This document shows, piece after piece, positions 44,614 to 54,458 of a DNA stretch of 64,000 nt (its first letter is position 1; each line of letters opens with the position of its first letter). A program made the position numbers and the translations under genes. The stretch covers positions 1-64,000 of the forward strand of contig NZ_AWFH01000002.1 of NCBI RefSeq assembly GCF_000682715.1. The letters run 5' to 3'. This DNA comes from Hyphomonas atlantica corrig. Lineage in GTDB: Bacteria > Pseudomonadota > Alphaproteobacteria > Caulobacterales > Hyphomonadaceae. The notes under the pieces were generated by a model, which was not told the origin of the DNA, searched no databases, and was given only the letters and a program-made list of their open reading frames with translations.

Positions 44614-46974
44614 CTAGAACTTCCCGCGCAAGGCAACGCCCCAGGTACGAGGCGCTGCCGGGAAGCCCATGAAGGAACCCGTTTGGAAGGTTGCTCCAAA
44701 TTCGGCACCGACATACCGCTCATCCGTGCAATTGTTGCAATACGCGTTAAACGACCATCCTTGCTCAAGCTGCTTCAGTCCGACACTGAGATCGACCAGC
44801 CACGTATCAGGTTGCTGATTTGCGACATAGCCTGTCGACCCCTGTGTCGGCAGGGCACCGGAATTGGTCCGCTGTTCGGAAGTATACTGGTATCCCGCAG
44901 AAGCTATGAAGGCGATCTGGTCGTTGAAGGGGCGTTCGTAATCCAGTGTAGCTGTTGACGCCCATTCCGGTGTCAACAGAAACCGCTCCCCACTGACCGC
45001 CGCGCCGGCCGACGTTGCCGTCTCGAGGTCGGCATCATATCCATATTCTGCATGCGGAATGTATGTCGCGGCCAGGTTGAGTGTGAGATAATCACTGAGA
45101 ACGAAATTATTCTCGACCTCGATCCCATAATCTTCGGCAGAGGGCGAATTCACGATGGAGAAGGCGGCGCCCAGGAATTGGGGAACCTGAAGGTCTTCAA
45201 TGTCATTATAGAAGAAGGACAGATTTGTTGAAGCCCGACCATCCCAATAGACGAATTTTCCACCTAGCTCATACGCATTTACAAATTCAGACCTGTAAGT
45301 GGGGTCAAGCGGCACACGGCCTGCCCCAAGCTCAGGATTGGTCGCAGGGGAACCCGCTGCTGTACTGTCCAGAATGACCCCCCCGGCTTTGAAACCCCGG
45401 CTCAATTTGCCGAACATGGTCGCATCCCGGCTCAGATGATAACTCAGACTGGCAGCTCCGGAAAACGCGTCTTCCTCATAGGAATCTGAAAATGCCGGCG
45501 CCGGAAAGACATTTATCAGGGTCCAGGCCGATCCAGCGGGCGGATCGATGAGATTGTCATACGCCCCCGTTTTCTCTTCCTTCGACAGGCGTCCGCCCAC
45601 GGCGAAGGTCCACTTGTCCGTCAGATCAAAGGTCCAGTTTGTAAAGACAGACATGCTCTTGGCCGTGCCCGGAATATATTCTTTCTGAATCACGGTGCCC
45701 GGCGTCGCCCCTGAAGGGATCGTAGTCAGAGCCGTGATGAAGGCCTGCGCATCTGCGCCATTGAAGAGCGTTCTTTCCCGCAGCATGTCCTCATCGGAAT
45801 AAAAGGCGCCAAAAATGGCATCGATCGAGTCCGAAATCTGAACGTCATAGAGCAACTCCTGACTGAATTGTTCTGATTGGAACTGGGGGGAGAACGCAAG
45901 GACATCCACCGTGCTGAACAGGGCTTGCTCATTGCGATTGCGGGAAAACCATTCGCGGTAGGCTGTGATTGATGTCAGATTTCCCGCACCCAGTTCGAAC
46001 TCTGATCGCAGTGTCAGCCCCTTGTCCCTCAAGGCCAGATCCCCATTATTTCGGACCGCTGTGCGAAATTCCCCGCCATTGATGTATTCAAGCGTTGTAT
46101 TGGGCAGGCCTTGGGCCGCGCCAATTGCATCAAGGATACGCGTCACCCCCCCATCGGTATTCGTGTATACAGCGCGGGCACAGCAATCGCCGGTCGTATC
46201 GGACCAATCCGCAATGAGATTGAAACTGACCGTGTCGGAAGGCTCAAACAGCACTGACACCTTGGCTGCCCACCCTTCGGTCTGATCCTCTGTCCGCCCC
46301 GTGAGTACATTTTCCACAAAACCGCCATTGTTGAACCCCATGAGCGCCGTGCGAACCGCAAGCTTGTCCTCGATCAAGGGCAGGTTGACCGCGCCCTTGA
46401 ACATGCGACTGTCGAAATTCGACAAACGCATCTCATAACTTCCTGCCGTATCGGACAAGTTCGGCATTGTGCTCGTCAACAAGACCGCCCCGGCCGAGGT
46501 GTTTTTCCCGAAGAGTGTGCTCTGCGGCCCCTTCAGGATTTGAACACTTTCATAATCGAGGAAGTTTGACAGGGCCGCACCGTTCCGGCTGCGATATACG
46601 CCATCGACAAAGACACCGACCCCACCTTCCAGGGAAACACTGGGACCCGTCGTTCCAAGCCCACGAATCAGCAATCGAACGCCTGCCGCAGGCTCATCCG
46701 CTGACCGCAATTGGATACTCGGGGAAATCACGTTGAACCGTGTTCCGTTGTCGATATTCTTGTCGGCAAGCACTTCAGCTGTCGCAACTGATACCTGGAT
46801 CGGTACCTCTTGCAGAGATTCTTCTCGTCGCTGCGCCGTAACGGTTACAGTGTCGAGCTTACGGCTGACATCCCCGCCGTCTTCCTGCGCCTCTGCGCTC
46901 TGTACGGAGCTCATCGCCAAGACCATGGCCGTCGATGCCATTGCCAGGATTCGAAATTCATACGGTTTGTTCAT
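44614..46974 (-). CDS. TonB-dependent outer-membrane receptor
   Basis: A 786-residue receptor: signal peptide (ILAMASTAMVLAMSSVQSAEA), a plug domain starting LDTVTVTAQRREESLQEVPI with GVGVFVDGVYRSR, and a 22-strand-type barrel ending in Phe (GVALRGKF). GGGAGG precedes the ATG at 46974. It imports a substrate across the outer membrane using TonB energy, likely the compound degraded here. The amidohydrolase lies 147 bases downstream. A perfect 8-bp inverted repeat lies 17 bases upstream of the start. Confidence 0.93.
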   Translation of the reverse strand: MNKPYEFRILAMASTAMVLAMSSVQSAEAQEDGGDVSRKLDTVTVTAQRREESLQEVPIQVSVATAEVLADKNIDNGTRFNVISPSIQLRSADEPAAGVRLLIRGLGTTGPSVSLEGGVGVFVDGVYRSRNGAALSNFLDYESVQILKGPQSTLFGKNTSAGAVLLTSTMPNLSDTAGSYEMRLSNFDSRMFKGAVNLPLIEDKLAVRTALMGFNNGGFVENVLTGRTEDQTEGWAAKVSVLFEPSDTVSFNLIADWSDTTGDCCARAVYTNTDGGVTRILDAIGAAQGLPNTTLEYINGGEFRTAVRNNGDLALRDKGLTLRSEFELGAGNLTSITAYREWFSRNRNEQALFSTVDVLAFSPQFQSEQFSQELLYDVQISDSIDAIFGAFYSDEDMLRERTLFNGADAQAFITALTTIPSGATPGTVIQKEYIPGTAKSMSVFTNWTFDLTDKWTFAVGGRLSKEEKTGAYDNLIDPPAGSAWTLINVFPAPAFSDSYEEDAFSGAASLSYHLSRDATMFGKLSRGFKAGGVILDSTAAGSPATNPELGAGRVPLDPTYRSEFVNAYELGGKFVYWDGRASTNLSFFYNDIEDLQVPQFLGAAFSIVNSPSAEDYGIEVENNFVLSDYLTLNLAATYIPHAEYGYDADLETATSAGAAVSGERFLLTPEWASTATLDYERPFNDQIAFIASAGYQYTSEQRTNSGALPTQGSTGYVANQQPDTWLVDLSVGLKQLEQGWSFNAYCNNCTDERYVGAEFGATFQTGSFMGFPAAPRTWGVALRGKF

Positions 46975-46990
46975 GATATTCCTCCCATTC

Positions 46991-47009
46991 GAACGCTTCC
47001 AAAGCGTTC
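46991..47009. promoter_or_regulatory. perfect palindromic operator candidate before the TonB receptor
   Basis: GAACGCTT-CCA-AAGCGTTC. It lies 17 bases before the ATG, in the expected leader, and would block transcription or fold in the mRNA. The AACGCTT half resembles LacI-family half sites; no LacI gene is in the window. Confidence 0.5.
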
Positions 47010-47196
47010 TCATTGATCAAGTTCTGACCGCTTCCCGGTGGGACCTGAATCGCTTATCCGGCGAGCCCTGCCAGCATGGCAGGACCTCGATTTTTCGCCG
47101 CAGTGATCAGCGTTTCGCATTTCCTCCGCGTGAACGGCCGCCTTCCCTCCGCACGACAAGCGTACAATGCGCTTGCGTTCTATGCGCTCTCACCCT

Positions 47197-47213
47197 GAAA
47201 CGATTGTACTATT
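47197..47213 (+). promoter_or_regulatory. shared 17-bp operator-like motif (weaker copy)
   Basis: GAAAC-GATT-GTACTATT, 222 bases upstream of the first receptor gene. Confidence 0.4.
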
Positions 47214-47352
47214 TCGTCAAGCGCCGCCGCTCCAATTCGGACGTCATCTCACGCACATCCGCCAGGGATGCCCTGAACCGCCCCGGCGCAGCAGGCTTGC
47301 CGGCCAAGCTGGCCCCTGATTTCCCGGCCTTTAGGCTCAACCCAGCCTGAAC

Positions 47353-47402
47353 CGCAGGAGGACGGGCATTAGGCCGAACCCGTTCTGGCGCACTCTCCTG
47401 CG
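47353..47402. repeat. nested inverted repeat in the inter-receptor region
   Basis: CGCAGGAG (47353-47360) pairs with CTCCTGCG (47395-47402), enclosing a second pair ACGGG (47362-47366) and CCCGT. It could be a transcript structure or protein site. Confidence 0.45.
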
Positions 47403-47656
47403 GATGGCCCGGCCCTCACGCGCTGACACGCCCCATGACCCCGCTGCTTCTTGTAAACCGCCCCCTCCTACGCGGCAGGCCCTGCCTTGAGGGTGGCGCC
47501 CTGAAATCCGGGCCCGGAATCTCCCGGGCGCCCACTTGCACGTCCCGCCCCGAACCCTGCCTGCCCCTTCCCCCACATATCCGGAATTCGCAAAAGCAAC
47601 ATATTTGCAACATGGTGCCCGCTCAATTCCCACCTCCTCTCAAAACGGTTGACGTA

Positions 47657-47673
47657 ATAAAAACACTCGTACT
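47657..47673 (-). promoter_or_regulatory. shared 17-bp operator-like motif
   Basis: Minus-strand AGTAC-GAGT-GTTTTTAT, 76 bases before the start of the second TonB receptor gene. A TTGACG box (47649-47654) lies just upstream of it. Confidence 0.6.
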
Positions 47674-47749
47674 AGCTGCACCCATAATTATATATTCGTT
47701 CTACTTGCACACGCGGGTGACCGGAACGATCAGATGAGGGAAGAAAAGC

Positions 47750-50128
47750 ATGACAATGAAATTCTTGGCTATGGTTTCGGGATCCGCGATCCTGGCAGCT
47801 GGCGGCGGCTATGCGGTCGCTCAGACACAATTGGGAGACGATGGGGGGGCAGTCGAGCAGTCTCAAAGGGTTCTGGATGCTGTAACCGTGACTGCCCAGA
47901 AGCGGGCCCAGGACGTAAATGATGTGCCCATGTCCATTGTTGCCATGAGTGCAGAAGATCTTGAAACCAGGGGCTTTGAGGATGTGGATGACCTGGACAA
48001 GCTCGTGCCGGGCTTCACAGCGACGGCAACCAATAGCGGGTCACCTGTCTACAGCTTGCGGGGTGTAGGCCTGTATTTGTATGATAGCGGCGTCGGCGCA
48101 GCCCCAGCCGTATCTGTCTATATTGATGAAGTCGGACTCCCTTCGCCGGCCATGACTTCGGGGGCAGCCTTTGATCTCGAGCGGGTCGAGATACTGAAGG
48201 GCCCCCAGGGCACGCTTTTCGGTCAGAATGCCACGGGCGGCGCCGTGAATTTCATTGCCGCAAAACCGACAGACGAGTTGTCCGCCGGCATCTCGTCCTC
48301 ATTCGACCAGCATGGAAAAATCGATGCAGAAGCATATCTGAGCGGCCCTCTTGCTGACACCGTCCAGGCCCGCCTGGCCCTGGGCGTCACACAGGGCGGC
48401 GCGTGGCAGGAAAGCGTGACACGTCCGGGCGATGAACTCGGCGACAGCGATTTGTCGAGAGGCCGGCTCCTGATTGACTGGCAGGCCAGTGAAAATCTCG
48501 ACTTCTCCTTCAATGCAACCCTGGCCAGAGACAAGTCAGACGCCAAGGCAGGACAGTTTTCCGAATTTCACCCGGCCTTCGGCGGTGACACACATCCCAA
48601 CCCTGTCAATCAGGCGGCCCTTTCCAGCGCCGTCATCGTCCCTGATTCCCCGGAACTGGCAGACTGGACACCCGGGACGAATACCAATGACAACCAGTTT
48701 GATTTCTATTCATTGCGGACCAATTATGCGCTGACCGACAGCGTTACACTGACATCTCTGACCGCCTATCAGGAAGTCGAGATCGTGAAGAAGATCGACC
48801 AGGATGGCGTGGCTTTCGACAATTTGACGATCAATCCATTTGGCCGCGCGGAAACCCTCAGTCAGGAGCTGAGACTGTCAGGCGCCACAGATCGAATGGA
48901 CTGGGTCTTCGGTCTGAACTATGAAGACAGCGATGTGATCAACAGCCTCTTCTATGATTCAGATCTGTCTGCGAACTATGCGTTCGGACCAGGTTTTGCA
49001 TATGATCGCATTAACTCAGAAAATACCTCCTCGATCGAGACAGCAGCATTTTTTGCGAATCTGGAATACGCGCTGACAGAGCAGCTTTCTGTTCAATTGG
49101 GCGGACGCTACACAGATTCCAGCATAGATTCTGTGAGCTGCACATCCGGTGATGATAGCGCTCCGGGTGATCCCGGCTTGCCTGATTTCGTGAATTTCCT
49201 GGCCAGTGTGCTAGGCCCGGGCAGCCCGGGTCTCGTAGGGGGAGATTGCATCATGCTGGAAGCCAGCGCGGGGCCGAATGCCGTGCCGACTGGGCCTATT
49301 GCGCAGACCCTGAGCGAAGACAATGTCTCCTGGCGGACCGGGCTGACCTATTCATTGCTGAATGACACCATCATCTATGCCAATATCAGCAGGGCATACA
49401 AATCCGGCGCGATCATTCCCGCTGGCGGCCTGACCCGCGCCTCCTATACCCCGACGACCCAGGAACGCATTACCGCGTACGAAGCGGGCTTCAAGGCACC
49501 GCTCTTTGATGGGACAACCCAGCTGAACGGCTCTGCCTTCTTCTATGATTATGAAGACAAGCAGGTGCCATATTTGGTATATGATCCTGCATTCGGTGTA
49601 CTTCCCGCTCTGGGGAATGTTCCGAAAAGTGAAGTTCAGGGCATCGAGCTTCAGCTCGTGACCCGCCCACTCGACGGCTTGGATCTGAGCGTTGCCGCAA
49701 CATATCTTGATACTGAAGTGACGGAGGACTTCCTCGTACCGACCGGTCTGAGCCCGACGGATGTTTCAAATGTGAAGGGGGTCGAACTCCCCAACACTCC
49801 TGATCTGTCGATTGTTGCCGATAGTCAGTATCGATGGAATGTGAATTCTTCCATGGAGATGTATGTGGGCGCTGGTCTGACCTATGTTGGCGACGCGTTT
49901 TCACGCTTCCCGCAAAGAAGTGGGGGCGCCCCCATATTGCCATCCTATACCTTGCTGGATCTTCGCGCCGGGATTGGACCCGTCGATGGCAATTGGGATA
50001 TTCAGATCTGGGGACGCAATGTCACAGACGAATATTATCGGACCACGGACAATAACAGCGTGGATACAAGCTACCATTATGCGGGTCAGGGTTCAAATTT
50101 CGGGGTAACCCTGAATTACGCGTTCTAG
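47750..50128 (+). CDS. TonB-dependent outer-membrane receptor
   Basis: A 792-residue receptor with signal peptide (FLAMVSGSAILAAGGGYAVA), plug starting LDAVTVTAQKRAQDVNDVPM with VSVYIDEVGLPSP and ILKGPQGTLFGQNATGGAVN, and a barrel ending in Phe (GVTLNYAF). GAGGGAAG precedes the ATG. It is divergent from the other receptor and only moderately alike, so the two may take up different compounds or different congeners. A 17-bp motif is placed to control it. Confidence 0.93.
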   Translation: MTMKFLAMVSGSAILAAGGGYAVAQTQLGDDGGAVEQSQRVLDAVTVTAQKRAQDVNDVPMSIVAMSAEDLETRGFEDVDDLDKLVPGFTATATNSGSPVYSLRGVGLYLYDSGVGAAPAVSVYIDEVGLPSPAMTSGAAFDLERVEILKGPQGTLFGQNATGGAVNFIAAKPTDELSAGISSSFDQHGKIDAEAYLSGPLADTVQARLALGVTQGGAWQESVTRPGDELGDSDLSRGRLLIDWQASENLDFSFNATLARDKSDAKAGQFSEFHPAFGGDTHPNPVNQAALSSAVIVPDSPELADWTPGTNTNDNQFDFYSLRTNYALTDSVTLTSLTAYQEVEIVKKIDQDGVAFDNLTINPFGRAETLSQELRLSGATDRMDWVFGLNYEDSDVINSLFYDSDLSANYAFGPGFAYDRINSENTSSIETAAFFANLEYALTEQLSVQLGGRYTDSSIDSVSCTSGDDSAPGDPGLPDFVNFLASVLGPGSPGLVGGDCIMLEASAGPNAVPTGPIAQTLSEDNVSWRTGLTYSLLNDTIIYANISRAYKSGAIIPAGGLTRASYTPTTQERITAYEAGFKAPLFDGTTQLNGSAFFYDYEDKQVPYLVYDPAFGVLPALGNVPKSEVQGIELQLVTRPLDGLDLSVAATYLDTEVTEDFLVPTGLSPTDVSNVKGVELPNTPDLSIVADSQYRWNVNSSMEMYVGAGLTYVGDAFSRFPQRSGGAPILPSYTLLDLRAGIGPVDGNWDIQIWGRNVTDEYYRTTDNNSVDTSYHYAGQGSNFGVTLNYAF

Positions 50129-50155
50129 TCGGGAACATCTCCCTGCCAGAAATCG

Positions 50156-50189
50156 GCGACCTGCAGGAGCCCTGTCTCCCGCAGGTCGC
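50156..50189. terminator. hairpin after the TonB receptor gene
   Basis: GCGACCTGC (50156-50164) and GCAGGTCGC (50181-50189), perfect 9-bp stem with a 16-base loop, 27 bases after the receptor stop. No T-run. Confidence 0.45.
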
Positions 50190-50420
50190 TTCAACGTTCA
50201 CGACACTGAGTCCCGGATCCATTCCTGACATTGGCTGAAGGGAGGTTTGGGCGCAAGCGGCCCCGGATAGCTGAACATATTCAGAGCCGTCTTGAGCGTG
50301 ACCCGACTTCCGAAACCCGCAAGACCCGGCCGGATCAGGGTGTCATTCCGCAAACAATCCACGGGGCATCAGGCGAACCCCCTCCATTCGCGGAATCGAC
50401 AATCTCGCGGTGCACTTGCA

Positions 50421-50458
50421 GCACTGCCTTGGCGACCGACGTGACGCCAAGGCAGTGC
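50421..50458. terminator. 14-bp perfect hairpin between convergent genes
   Basis: GCACTGCCTTGGCG (50421-50434) and CGCCAAGGCAGTGC (50445-50458) with a 10-base loop. It lies 45 bases beyond the hydrolase stop on the minus strand; likely a bidirectional end signal, although no T-run is present. Confidence 0.5.
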
Positions 50459-50502
50459 GAGAGATATAATTGTCGAAATGAAGACGTCTTCCGAGCCTGC
50501 AC

Positions 50503-51363
50503 TCAAGATAGAAAAAATGACCGCGTCACACGATTGAATTCATCCGGTGCCTCAAATTGAGGCCAATGTTTGGAATCTGCGTCCATTACATACAAGGAGG
50601 CGCCCGCAACTTTTGAACAGGCCAGTTCCGCAGCATCAAGTGTGTGTATGGGATTGTCTCGCGTCCAAAGAAACATGGTCGGGCAGCTGATCTTTTCCAG
50701 GGGTATGTCAAAGGCATGATGGTCAGACGCAGCAAACGCCCCGATGCTTTTATTGGCGACCTCCATGTCCGGATGAGAATAGATACTCAGCCGGGTCCCC
50801 ACCAATTCCTCATCCAGGAGATGATGATTGTGCTCATGCATCAGCCACTTCATGCGCAACAAGGTGCTTTCATAAGTGGGGGTGCCGGCACTTTTCTTCA
50901 TGAGCTCGACGAGTTCGACCATGTCCTTTTCGCCTTTTTCGGACGTGATCTCTATCCCGCCTGTCGTATTCAGCTGAATCTTGATTACGCGCTCCGGATA
51001 CATTCCGGCAAATGTTCCCGCGACCCAGCCGCCCAGCGACTCCCCCGATATGTTGGCCCTCTGATAGCCAAGCACATCCATGATTTCAGCCAATTGCTCT
51101 GACAAGGTGACCGGATTGAACGCCGTATCCTGTTTCTCCGAGAAGCCACAATTGAGAAAGTCATAGGCAATGACATGAAAGTCGGAGGAGAGGGGTTTGA
51201 CATTCTTGGCATAGGCTTCCAGATGCCCGCCAATGCCATGAAGGAGGAACAAGGGATCCTTGCCTTCGCCTTTGCCAGATTCCGCGATTCTCACCCGTCC
51301 GAAATTTGGGGTGTTTATATAGCGGATTTCACATCCCAGGAAATCATTCCAAATCGTCATCAT
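50503..51363 (-). CDS. alpha/beta hydrolase, meta-cleavage hydrolase-like
   Basis: A 286-residue alpha/beta hydrolase. LFLLHGIGGHLEAYAKN, nucleophile Ser in ISGESLGGWVAG, acid region LWTRDNPIH and His in DSKHWPQFEAP. The HWPQFE end is typical of C-C bond hydrolases, and an ester or lactone substrate is also possible. Two ATG codons lie 3 bases apart (51363, 51360), both served by GGAG. It is the last gene of an operon with a CaiB protein (30 bases) and a CoA ligase, pointing to a CoA-linked branch. Confidence 0.82.
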   Translation of the reverse strand: MMTIWNDFLGCEIRYINTPNFGRVRIAESGKGEGKDPLFLLHGIGGHLEAYAKNVKPLSSDFHVIAYDFLNCGFSEKQDTAFNPVTLSEQLAEIMDVLGYQRANISGESLGGWVAGTFAGMYPERVIKIQLNTTGGIEITSEKGEKDMVELVELMKKSAGTPTYESTLLRMKWLMHEHNHHLLDEELVGTRLSIYSHPDMEVANKSIGAFAASDHHAFDIPLEKISCPTMFLWTRDNPIHTLDAAELACSKVAGASLYVMDADSKHWPQFEAPDEFNRVTRSFFLS

Positions 51364-51393
51364 ACGCTCCAGTTTCTGTTATCGGGTTCAGAC

Positions 51394-52536
51394 TCACTTG
51401 TTTAGAATCTCATCTTGGTGCTCACAGAAACGTGGGGCTCTGTGCTCAATCCTTATCTGTGATGTGCCAAACCGAACCGGATAACAGAGATTTCGGATTG
51501 TTCCATAATCTGGATCCTCAATGTCGAACCAGGTCTTATTATAGCGAACTTGCGGGTCTGAGAAAAAATCATCAATGGTATTCACCGGTGCCAGGGGAAC
51601 CCCGTATTTCGCAGCCTTTTCTATGACGGTCCGCGTATCCTGCTTCGATGTGCCTTTTTCCATCTCTGCCCACAAGGACTCATAATGGGTCATGCGGGAC
51701 CATGCATCCTTGAATCTCTCATCGCCAATCAACTCGTCCCTATTCGCGGTACGGCACATGCCTTCAAACTGGGCATCGGTCTGTATATGTCCGATCACGT
51801 ACCCATCCTGAGTTCGTATCGGATGATACATGTCGATTTTTCGGATGCGCTCGGCATCCTCATTCTGGAATGTGTGATTGATCATGATCGCCGGCAGCAT
51901 CAGCGCGGCATATGCCTCAAGTAGGGAGACGGATACCGTCTGGCCTGTTCCGCCATTCCTCTCACGCGCCAGCAAGGCAGCCAGGATACCCTGGGTCAGT
52001 GTCGTCGAGGCGACCTTGTCCACGAGAAAATTGCGAACCGGCACAGGCGCCTTGTCATCTGAATATTGCCCGAAATCATCCATCACCCCGACCAGTCCCT
52101 GGATCACGTGATCATAGGCCGGTCGATCCTTATACGGCCCTTCTGATCCATAACCGGTAATGGACGCAAAAATGAGTCCGGGATTATCGCCACGCAGGCT
52201 TTCATAGCTGAGCCCCAGACGGTCCATTACGCCAGGACGAAAATTCTCGATGATCACATCCGCCTGTAAACACAAATTTCGTGCGGCTTCGCGATCAGCT
52301 TCATCCTTCAAATCAAGCGAGACACTCTTCTTGTTTCGATTAACCTGCTGGAAAAATGCCGGCAGGTCACCCTGCTTTGGATGCATCGCGCGCATCGGAT
52401 CCCCGCTCACGGGTTCTATCTTTATGACTTCGGCACCCAGATCACAGAGCATCTGGCCTGCGAACGGACCAGACACCATCGTTGCAAACTCAACAATGCG
52501 CACTCCCTTACAAGGGGCATCCCTCGGATCAATCAT
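51394..52536 (-). CDS. CaiB/BaiF CoA-transferase family protein
   Basis: A 380-residue class III CoA-transferase: VRIVEFATMVSGPFAGQMLCDLGAEVIKIE at the N-terminus (shown in two parts, the GPFAGQMLCDLGAEVIKIE core is diagnostic), GYGSEGPYKDRPAYDHVIQG, and the Asp of NFLVDKVAS in the catalytic position of formyl-CoA transferases. It should pass CoA between two acids without ATP. It lacks the GHDxNY signature of the racemase-like gene at 42208. CGGAGAA precedes the ATG. Confidence 0.85.
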   Translation of the reverse strand: MIDPRDAPCKGVRIVEFATMVSGPFAGQMLCDLGAEVIKIEPVSGDPMRAMHPKQGDLPAFFQQVNRNKKSVSLDLKDEADREAARNLCLQADVIIENFRPGVMDRLGLSYESLRGDNPGLIFASITGYGSEGPYKDRPAYDHVIQGLVGVMDDFGQYSDDKAPVPVRNFLVDKVASTTLTQGILAALLARERNGGTGQTVSVSLLEAYAALMLPAIMINHTFQNEDAERIRKIDMYHPIRTQDGYVIGHIQTDAQFEGMCRTANRDELIGDERFKDAWSRMTHYESLWAEMEKGTSKQDTRTVIEKAAKYGVPLAPVNTIDDFFSDPQVRYNKTWFDIEDPDYGTIRNLCYPVRFGTSQIRIEHRAPRFCEHQDEILNK

Positions 52537-52673
52537 ATTATTCTCCGTTTATACAGACCAGAATGGGGTCACATCTTCGGTTTAAATGGAAACAGGCTCA
52601 AGTAATTGACATAATACTTCGTCTACGGATCTATCAGGAAGGATTGTCAGACGACCCGGAACGGGTCACGCGT

Positions 52674-54209
52674 TCAGGATTTGACCTTCTGCCAGTACGC
52701 ATCCCGCAAATGGCGCTTGTAAAGCTTGCCCGTCGCGTGCCGAGGTACCTCTTTCATGAAATCGATCTGTTTGGGGATCTTCATCTTCGCGATCTGACCT
52801 TTGAGGTGCTCCTGGATGGATGTTGCCAGCGCATCCCCTGCCTCGGACCAGTCCAGGGGTTGCACAATCGCCACGAGCCGCTCTCCAAGATCATCATCCG
52901 GCGCGCCGATGACCGCCACATCGGCAACCTGTGAATGGGTAATGATGGCATCCTCGATTTCCTGGGGATAGATATTCACCCCGCCGGAGATGATCATGAA
53001 ACTCTTGCGGTCAGTCAGGTAGAGATAGCCCTCTTCATCCACCCAGCCGATATCCCCCAACGTACTCCAGCCCTTGTCATTATAGGCGGATCGGGTTTTT
53101 TCGTCATCATTATGGTAACTGAATGCATTGCCGCCTTCGAAATAGATCAGACCCTCCTTCCTGGCCGGCAACTCCTCGCCGTCTTCTGACAGGATATGGA
53201 TTTTTCCGAAGACTGCCGGCCCCACCGATCCCTTGTGTGTCATCCAGTCCTGCGGCCCAATCGCCGTGAGTCCATTGAACTCGGTACCGGCATAGAATTC
53301 ATGTATGATCAGCCCCCACCAGTCGAGCATCTTTTCCTTGATGGGGACTGGACAAGGCGCTGCAGCGTGAAATGCCAATTGGAGACTCGACAGATCATAG
53401 GATTCCCGCACGCCTTCAGGGAGTTTCAGCATACGCACGAAATGCGTCGGAACCCATTGGGAGTGGGTGACCCGCTCATCCTGAATATGACGAAGCGATT
53501 CCTCGGCATCGAATTTTTGCATCACGATGACCGTGCCCCCGACCTTCAGGACCGACATAGACCACCGCAATGGGGCGGTGTGATACATCGGCGCAGGTGA
53601 TAGATAGACCATGTCGGGATTGTATCCGAACCAGTCCACGGCCAAGCCGGTCAGCCCGTCCATCTCATCAATCCGGGCGTCCGGTAGCGGAAACTTGACC
53701 CCTTTGGGCCGACCTGTGGTCCCGGACGAGTAGAGCATGGGCGCGCCCTGGCTCTCATCTGATATGGGCCCGACAGGGCACGCCTCACGTTCAGCCAGAT
53801 AGTCGCGCGCGCCGTCCGCAGCACCATCCACAAGGAAGACAGTGAGGCCGGGGACAAGTTCGGCAATGGCCTTGCCCAATGAGAATTTCGCTTTGGAGAC
53901 AAACAGGATTTTCGCGCCAGCATCCTGAACAATGTATGACGCCTCAGGCGCCGTCAGCTGTGTCGAGATTGACGTATAGTAAAGTCCGGCCCGATCTGCA
54001 GCCGTGACGATCTCAAGATATCGCGGATGATTTTCCATGAGGATGGCGATAACGCTTCCGCGCATGAGCCCTTCTCGTCGAAGCAATTGGGCACACTGGT
54101 TTGAGCGGGCTTCCAGCTGTTGATAAGTCACGCTCTCTCCGCTCGGCACCAATTTATAGGCGATTTTCTCCGGCGTACGGCGCGCGTGATTATAGGTGTG
54201 CAGATCCAT
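52674..54209 (-). CDS. AMP-forming acyl-CoA synthetase
   Basis: A 511-residue ANL ligase with the phosphate loop MLYSSGTTGRPKGVKFP, EFYAGTEFNG, STLGDIGWVDEEGYLYLTDR and the end-lysine motif HATGKLYKRHLRD. It is like the FadD3/FadD17-type ligases that activate ring-derived or side-chain acids. GGGAGA precedes the ATG at 54209. First gene of the minus operon ligase, transferase, hydrolase; a 17-bp motif is 57 bases upstream. Confidence 0.9.
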   Translation of the reverse strand: MDLHTYNHARRTPEKIAYKLVPSGESVTYQQLEARSNQCAQLLRREGLMRGSVIAILMENHPRYLEIVTAADRAGLYYTSISTQLTAPEASYIVQDAGAKILFVSKAKFSLGKAIAELVPGLTVFLVDGAADGARDYLAEREACPVGPISDESQGAPMLYSSGTTGRPKGVKFPLPDARIDEMDGLTGLAVDWFGYNPDMVYLSPAPMYHTAPLRWSMSVLKVGGTVIVMQKFDAEESLRHIQDERVTHSQWVPTHFVRMLKLPEGVRESYDLSSLQLAFHAAAPCPVPIKEKMLDWWGLIIHEFYAGTEFNGLTAIGPQDWMTHKGSVGPAVFGKIHILSEDGEELPARKEGLIYFEGGNAFSYHNDDEKTRSAYNDKGWSTLGDIGWVDEEGYLYLTDRKSFMIISGGVNIYPQEIEDAIITHSQVADVAVIGAPDDDLGERLVAIVQPLDWSEAGDALATSIQEHLKGQIAKMKIPKQIDFMKEVPRHATGKLYKRHLRDAYWQKVKS

Positions 54210-54265
54210 GATTTTCTCCCGTCCCAATGGCGCATCCCGGCAGGCCTTTGGGGAATTATTATTTT

Positions 54266-54282
54266 GATACGCTTGTTTTAGT
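54266..54282 (+). promoter_or_regulatory. shared 17-bp operator-like motif
   Basis: GATAC-GCTT-GTTTTAGT, between divergent CoA synthetase (start 54209) and acetoacetate-CoA ligase-like genes (start 54459). Confidence 0.6.
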
Positions 54283-54376
54283 ATAAGAGGAATTGTGGCT
54301 TGGCAAGCATGACCTCATCGGAGTTAACACGGCACATCCGGCTCGTTTTTCGACAGTCTGACAGGGTATTTTCCAT

Positions 54377-54397
54377 CCCGCTTGTTTTCAAAGCGGG
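54377..54397. promoter_or_regulatory. 7-bp inverted repeat with a partial 17-bp motif
   Basis: CCCGCTT-GTTTTCA-AAGCGGG. The GCTTGTTTTC part matches the right half of the shared motif. It lies 61 bases before the ligase start at 54459 and may be a second operator. Confidence 0.4.
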
Positions 54398-54458
54398 CAG
54401 ATAATACTAACGTCCTATCCAGATATTGCGACGCTCAAGATCGCACCGAGGGAGACAT

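Larger units (their letters stand above)
46975..47749. other. long divergent control region between the two TonB receptor genes
   Basis: 775 bases without a supportable gene. It holds a perfect inverted repeat (46991-47009), two copies of the shared 17-bp motif (47197 and 47657) and a nested inverted repeat (47353-47402). Frames across the GC-rich middle have no coding character. Confidence 0.6.
50129..50502. other. gene-free interval between convergent genes with two hairpins
   Basis: No gene seen. Two perfect inverted repeats (50156-50189 and 50421-50458) lie between the receptor and hydrolase stops and are probably the transcription end signals for both. Confidence 0.6.
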
